NCBI GenBank assembly: GCA_017461625.1
Contig: JAFTXJ010000017.1
Span: 1 to 64,000, forward strand
Direction of reading: 5' to 3'
Source of the DNA: Clostridia bacterium
GTDB lineage: Bacteria > Bacillota > Clostridia > Oscillospirales > Acutalibacteraceae
Length of the DNA: 64,000 nucleotides
In this document: positions 61,679-64,000 of the stretch, in pieces
Layout of the letters: each line of letters begins with the position of its first letter
Numbering within the stretch: the stretch's first letter is position 1
Translations under genes and position numbers: made by a program
The notes under the pieces: generated by a model
Databases searched by the model: none
What the model was told of the DNA's origin: nothing
What the model saw: the letters and a program-made list of their open reading frames with translations, nothing else

Positions 61679-64000
61679 ATGATTAAAGATAAGTTTATGA
61701 ACCTTGCAGGCAAGGTGTATGTTAAGTTCAGCGGAGTGGCTCAGGAAAAGACCCTCAGAGCCAAAGAAAAAATCACTGTCACCGATGAAATGAAAGATAC
61801 TCTTCGTCGGGTTGCAGGTGAAGGTGCCGTTCTTATTAAAAATAACGGTGTTCTCCCTTTGAAAAAGGGTACAAAGGTTTCCCTTTTCGGAAGAGTTCAG
61901 CACAACTGGTTTTTCACCGGCTACGGTTCAGGCGGTGATGTTAACCGTCCTTATGCAGTAAACCTTATTGACGGCATACGCAAATGCCCTGACCTTGTGC
62001 TTAACGAACAGCTTGCCATCACCTACGAAAGCTGGTGCATTGATAACATTATCAACGATGCTGTTTGGGGAATGTGGCCAAGATTTTACCCTGAAATGCC
62101 GATAACCGACGGTGATGTGTTAAACGCATCTATTGATTCTGAATGTGCTGTTGTTACTATCGGCAGATCTTCAGGTGAAGACAGAGAAAATGCCCTTGAA
62201 AAAGGCAGCTATTACCTCACCGATGATGAGAGAAAGCTCCTTGATAAAGTTGCTTATCGCTTTGATAAAACCGTTGTACTTCTCAACATCGGCAGTTTAA
62301 TTGACCTTGCCTGGATTGAAGAATACGGTGATAAAATTGATGCCGTTTTGATTTTGTGGCAGGGCGGTATGGAAAGCGGAAACGCTGCCGCAGACCTGCT
62401 TTGCGGCAAAACCAATCCCTGCGGTAAGCTCACTTCAACAGTCAGCAGGAACTATACCGACCAGCCAAGTGCTAAGGATTTTGGTGGCAAAAAGTTCAAT
62501 AACTACACAGAGGATATTTATGTAGGCTATCGCTATTTTGAAACCTTTAACAAGGATGCCGTTCTTTATCCCTTCGGCTATGGTCTTTCATACACAGATT
62601 TTGAAATCGGCTGCAGCTCTGCCGTTTCTACCAAAGACGGATTCAGATTTGATATAGAAATTAAAAACACCGGCTCGCTCAGGGGCAAAGAAGCATTCGG
62701 ACTTTATGTTAAAAAGCCCATAGGTGTTCTCGGCAATCCCGAAAAGCAGCTTGTTGCCTTCGGCAAATCAAAGCTGATTTCACCCCAAAAGAGTCAGAGC
62801 TTAAAAGCTGACGTTTCATTTTATCAGCTTGCGTCATATGATGACAGCGGTATCACGGGCTTTAAGTCCGCTTATGTAATTGAAAAGGGTGAATATGAAT
62901 TTTATCTCGGCGGCGATGTAAGGAACGCCCAAAAGATTTTTACATATTATCAGGAAGAAACCGTTCTCTATTCTCAGCTTTCACAGTGCCTTGCTCCTGA
63001 AAATTCTTTTCCTGTGCTTAACCCCATTGACGGCACAAGACTCTGCACTGCGAATGAGACTAACCTTAAAACAAAAATTCTTGACAATATGCCAAAAGCC
63101 ACACCGATTACAGGTGACAAAGGCTATAAACTTCAGGATGTTAAATCGCGCAAAGTTTCGATGGACGACTTTGTTGCTCAGCTGAGCCTCACCGAGCTTG
63201 AAGCCATTACCCGAGGCGATTACACCATGGGCAGCCTCCTTGGCACACCGGGTAACGCATCAGTTTATTGCGGAGTGCTTGAATCATTGAGGAGCAAGGG
63301 CATACCTGCCGTTTCGACCTCTGACGGTCCGTCGGGTATCCGCCTGAGAGCCAGCTGTTCGCTTATTCCCATCGGCACCCTTCTTGCCTCAACCTTTGAC
63401 ATCAAGGCTGTTAAAGATGTGTATTCACTCGTTGCCCTCGAAATGAAAGAAAAAGGCAGTGACGTTCTTCTTGCCCCGGGAATGAACATTCACCGAAACC
63501 CTCTTTGCGGAAGGAATTTTGAATACTATTCCGAAGACCCGTACCTCACAGGCAAAATCGGAGCAGCAGCAGTTATGGGTATTCAGGCTCAGGGTGGTTC
63601 GGCTTGTCCGAAGCATTTTGCCTGCAATAATCAGGAAATCAAACGTCTTGTTAATGACTCAAGGGTGTCTGAAAGAGCTTTGCGTGAAATTTACCTCAAA
63701 GGGTTTGAAATTTGCATTAAAGAAGCTAAGCCCAAAAACATTATGACATCATACAACAAAGTCAACGGTGTCTGGAGCTATTATAACTATGACCTTGTAA
63801 CCTCCGTTCTTCGTGATGAATGGGGCTATGAAGGCTGTGTTATGACTGACTGGTGGACTAAATCAGACAAAAGTCCCCTTTTCCCAAAGGTGTTTGACAA
63901 CGCTTACAGAGTAAGGGCTCAGGTTGATGTGCTTATGCCGGGCGGTGGCAGAGCAGGCAACCGCAAACCTGATGACTCATTGCTGAAATATGTTGACAAC
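61679..64000 (+). CDS. GH3 beta-glucosidase, circularly permuted (3' end outside window)
   Basis: At least 774 residues; the frame is open to the window edge. Domain order is reversed against most GH3: the alpha/beta sandwich comes first (GEGAVLIKNNGVLPLKKG at about 50; SSGEDRE-like loop), then a fibronectin-III-like part (IEIKNTGSLRGKEAFGLYV, about 325), then the TIM barrel. The barrel has TSDGPSGIRLRASC, GMNIHRNPLCGRNFEYYSED, PKHFACNNQE and the nucleophile Asp 724 in CVMTDWWTK. Known permuted GH3 enzymes occur in Ruminococcus albus. No signal peptide, so it is probably cytoplasmic. GAGGTAGAG lies before ATG 61679. Confidence 0.88.
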   Translation, partial: MIKDKFMNLAGKVYVKFSGVAQEKTLRAKEKITVTDEMKDTLRRVAGEGAVLIKNNGVLPLKKGTKVSLFGRVQHNWFFTGYGSGGDVNRPYAVNLIDGIRKCPDLVLNEQLAITYESWCIDNIINDAVWGMWPRFYPEMPITDGDVLNASIDSECAVVTIGRSSGEDRENALEKGSYYLTDDERKLLDKVAYRFDKTVVLLNIGSLIDLAWIEEYGDKIDAVLILWQGGMESGNAAADLLCGKTNPCGKLTSTVSRNYTDQPSAKDFGGKKFNNYTEDIYVGYRYFETFNKDAVLYPFGYGLSYTDFEIGCSSAVSTKDGFRFDIEIKNTGSLRGKEAFGLYVKKPIGVLGNPEKQLVAFGKSKLISPQKSQSLKADVSFYQLASYDDSGITGFKSAYVIEKGEYEFYLGGDVRNAQKIFTYYQEETVLYSQLSQCLAPENSFPVLNPIDGTRLCTANETNLKTKILDNMPKATPITGDKGYKLQDVKSRKVSMDDFVAQLSLTELEAITRGDYTMGSLLGTPGNASVYCGVLESLRSKGIPAVSTSDGPSGIRLRASCSLIPIGTLLASTFDIKAVKDVYSLVALEMKEKGSDVLLAPGMNIHRNPLCGRNFEYYSEDPYLTGKIGAAAVMGIQAQGGSACPKHFACNNQEIKRLVNDSRVSERALREIYLKGFEICIKEAKPKNIMTSYNKVNGVWSYYNYDLVTSVLRDEWGYEGCVMTDWWTKSDKSPLFPKVFDNAYRVRAQVDVLMPGGGRAGNRKPDDSLLKYVDN

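Noticed and set aside
1-64000. CRISPR arrays, tRNA or rRNA genes and prophage
   Set aside because: No regularly spaced identical repeats, cloverleaf sequences, ribosomal RNA segments or phage structural genes were seen.

Overview
The window looks like a chromosomal segment of a strictly anaerobic, low-to-mid GC Clostridia of the Ruminococcus/Oscillospiraceae (Clostridium cluster IV) type. This rests on strong AGGAGG-type Shine-Dalgarno sites, TTGACA/TATAAT promoters, a T-box leader, the paired glgC/glgD genes, type I dockerin modules on secreted proteins, a CotJC-like ferritin-fold protein, MecA and many glycoside hydrolases. The genus is an inference; there is no rRNA or tRNA in the window.

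Layout. 1-141: right end of an IS3-type insertion sequence. 208-316: a small promoter-hairpin-terminator unit. 373-2112: GH35 beta-galactosidase. 2146-5170: T-box-controlled ABC importer of the TrpXYZ type. 5261-12908: MFS, YczE-like, MATE, UPF0371, sodium:neurotransmitter symporter and CNNM/CorC-like membrane proteins. 12946-21655 (minus strand): an unusual beta-propeller/six-hairpin protein, a histidine phosphatase and the glycogen operon glgB-glgC-glgD-glgA. 21848-34049: a YD-repeat membrane protein, papain-dockerin protease plus pyrophosphatase, an AT-rich dockerin protein and an XRE regulator bracketed by direct repeats, then small metabolic, transport and cell-wall genes (PPase-like/Nudix, DMT transporter, D,D-carboxypeptidase, phosphoesterase, rpe, MecA).

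34214-40826 is one tightly packed plus-strand run. It starts with homologues of the Rnf membrane subunits D, E and A, with RnfB, RnfC and RnfG absent and most iron-sulfur ligand cysteines substituted. It continues with a serine/threonine-rich membrane protein, a cytoplasmic GH13 enzyme, an LCP-like protein and a transglutaminase-like protein. I regard the Rnf-derived module as the most interesting candidate for an undescribed system.

40895-48943: a membrane protein, an MBOAT/SGNH polysaccharide O-acetylation pair, a CotJC-like protein, a GH106-like glycosidase and a divergently transcribed acetyltransferase. 49017-50467: a strong promoter, a highly structured RNA of about 165 nt ending in a UUCG-loop terminator, and an AT-rich lipoprotein gene. 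50869-56114: a secreted lipase-like hydrolase and a Wzm/Wzt ABC polysaccharide exporter with a family 2 glycosyltransferase. 56157-61614: a zinc-ribbon membrane protein, a foldase-like lipoprotein, Ogg-type and Nth DNA glycosylases around an AT-rich region with DnaA-box-like repeats, and a propeller lipoprotein. 61679 to the end: a circularly permuted GH3 enzyme cut by the window edge.

Taken together the genes describe a fibre- or oligosaccharide-degrading commensal. It secretes dockerin-bearing proteins, imports and hydrolyses oligosaccharides inside the cell (GH35, GH106, GH3, GH13), stores glucose as glycogen, and decorates and exports surface polysaccharide. A family of dispersed repeats (three copies here) sits beside the two most AT-rich genes. 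No CRISPR array, prophage, tRNA or rRNA was seen. All assignments come from reading motifs in the sequence; no database search was run.
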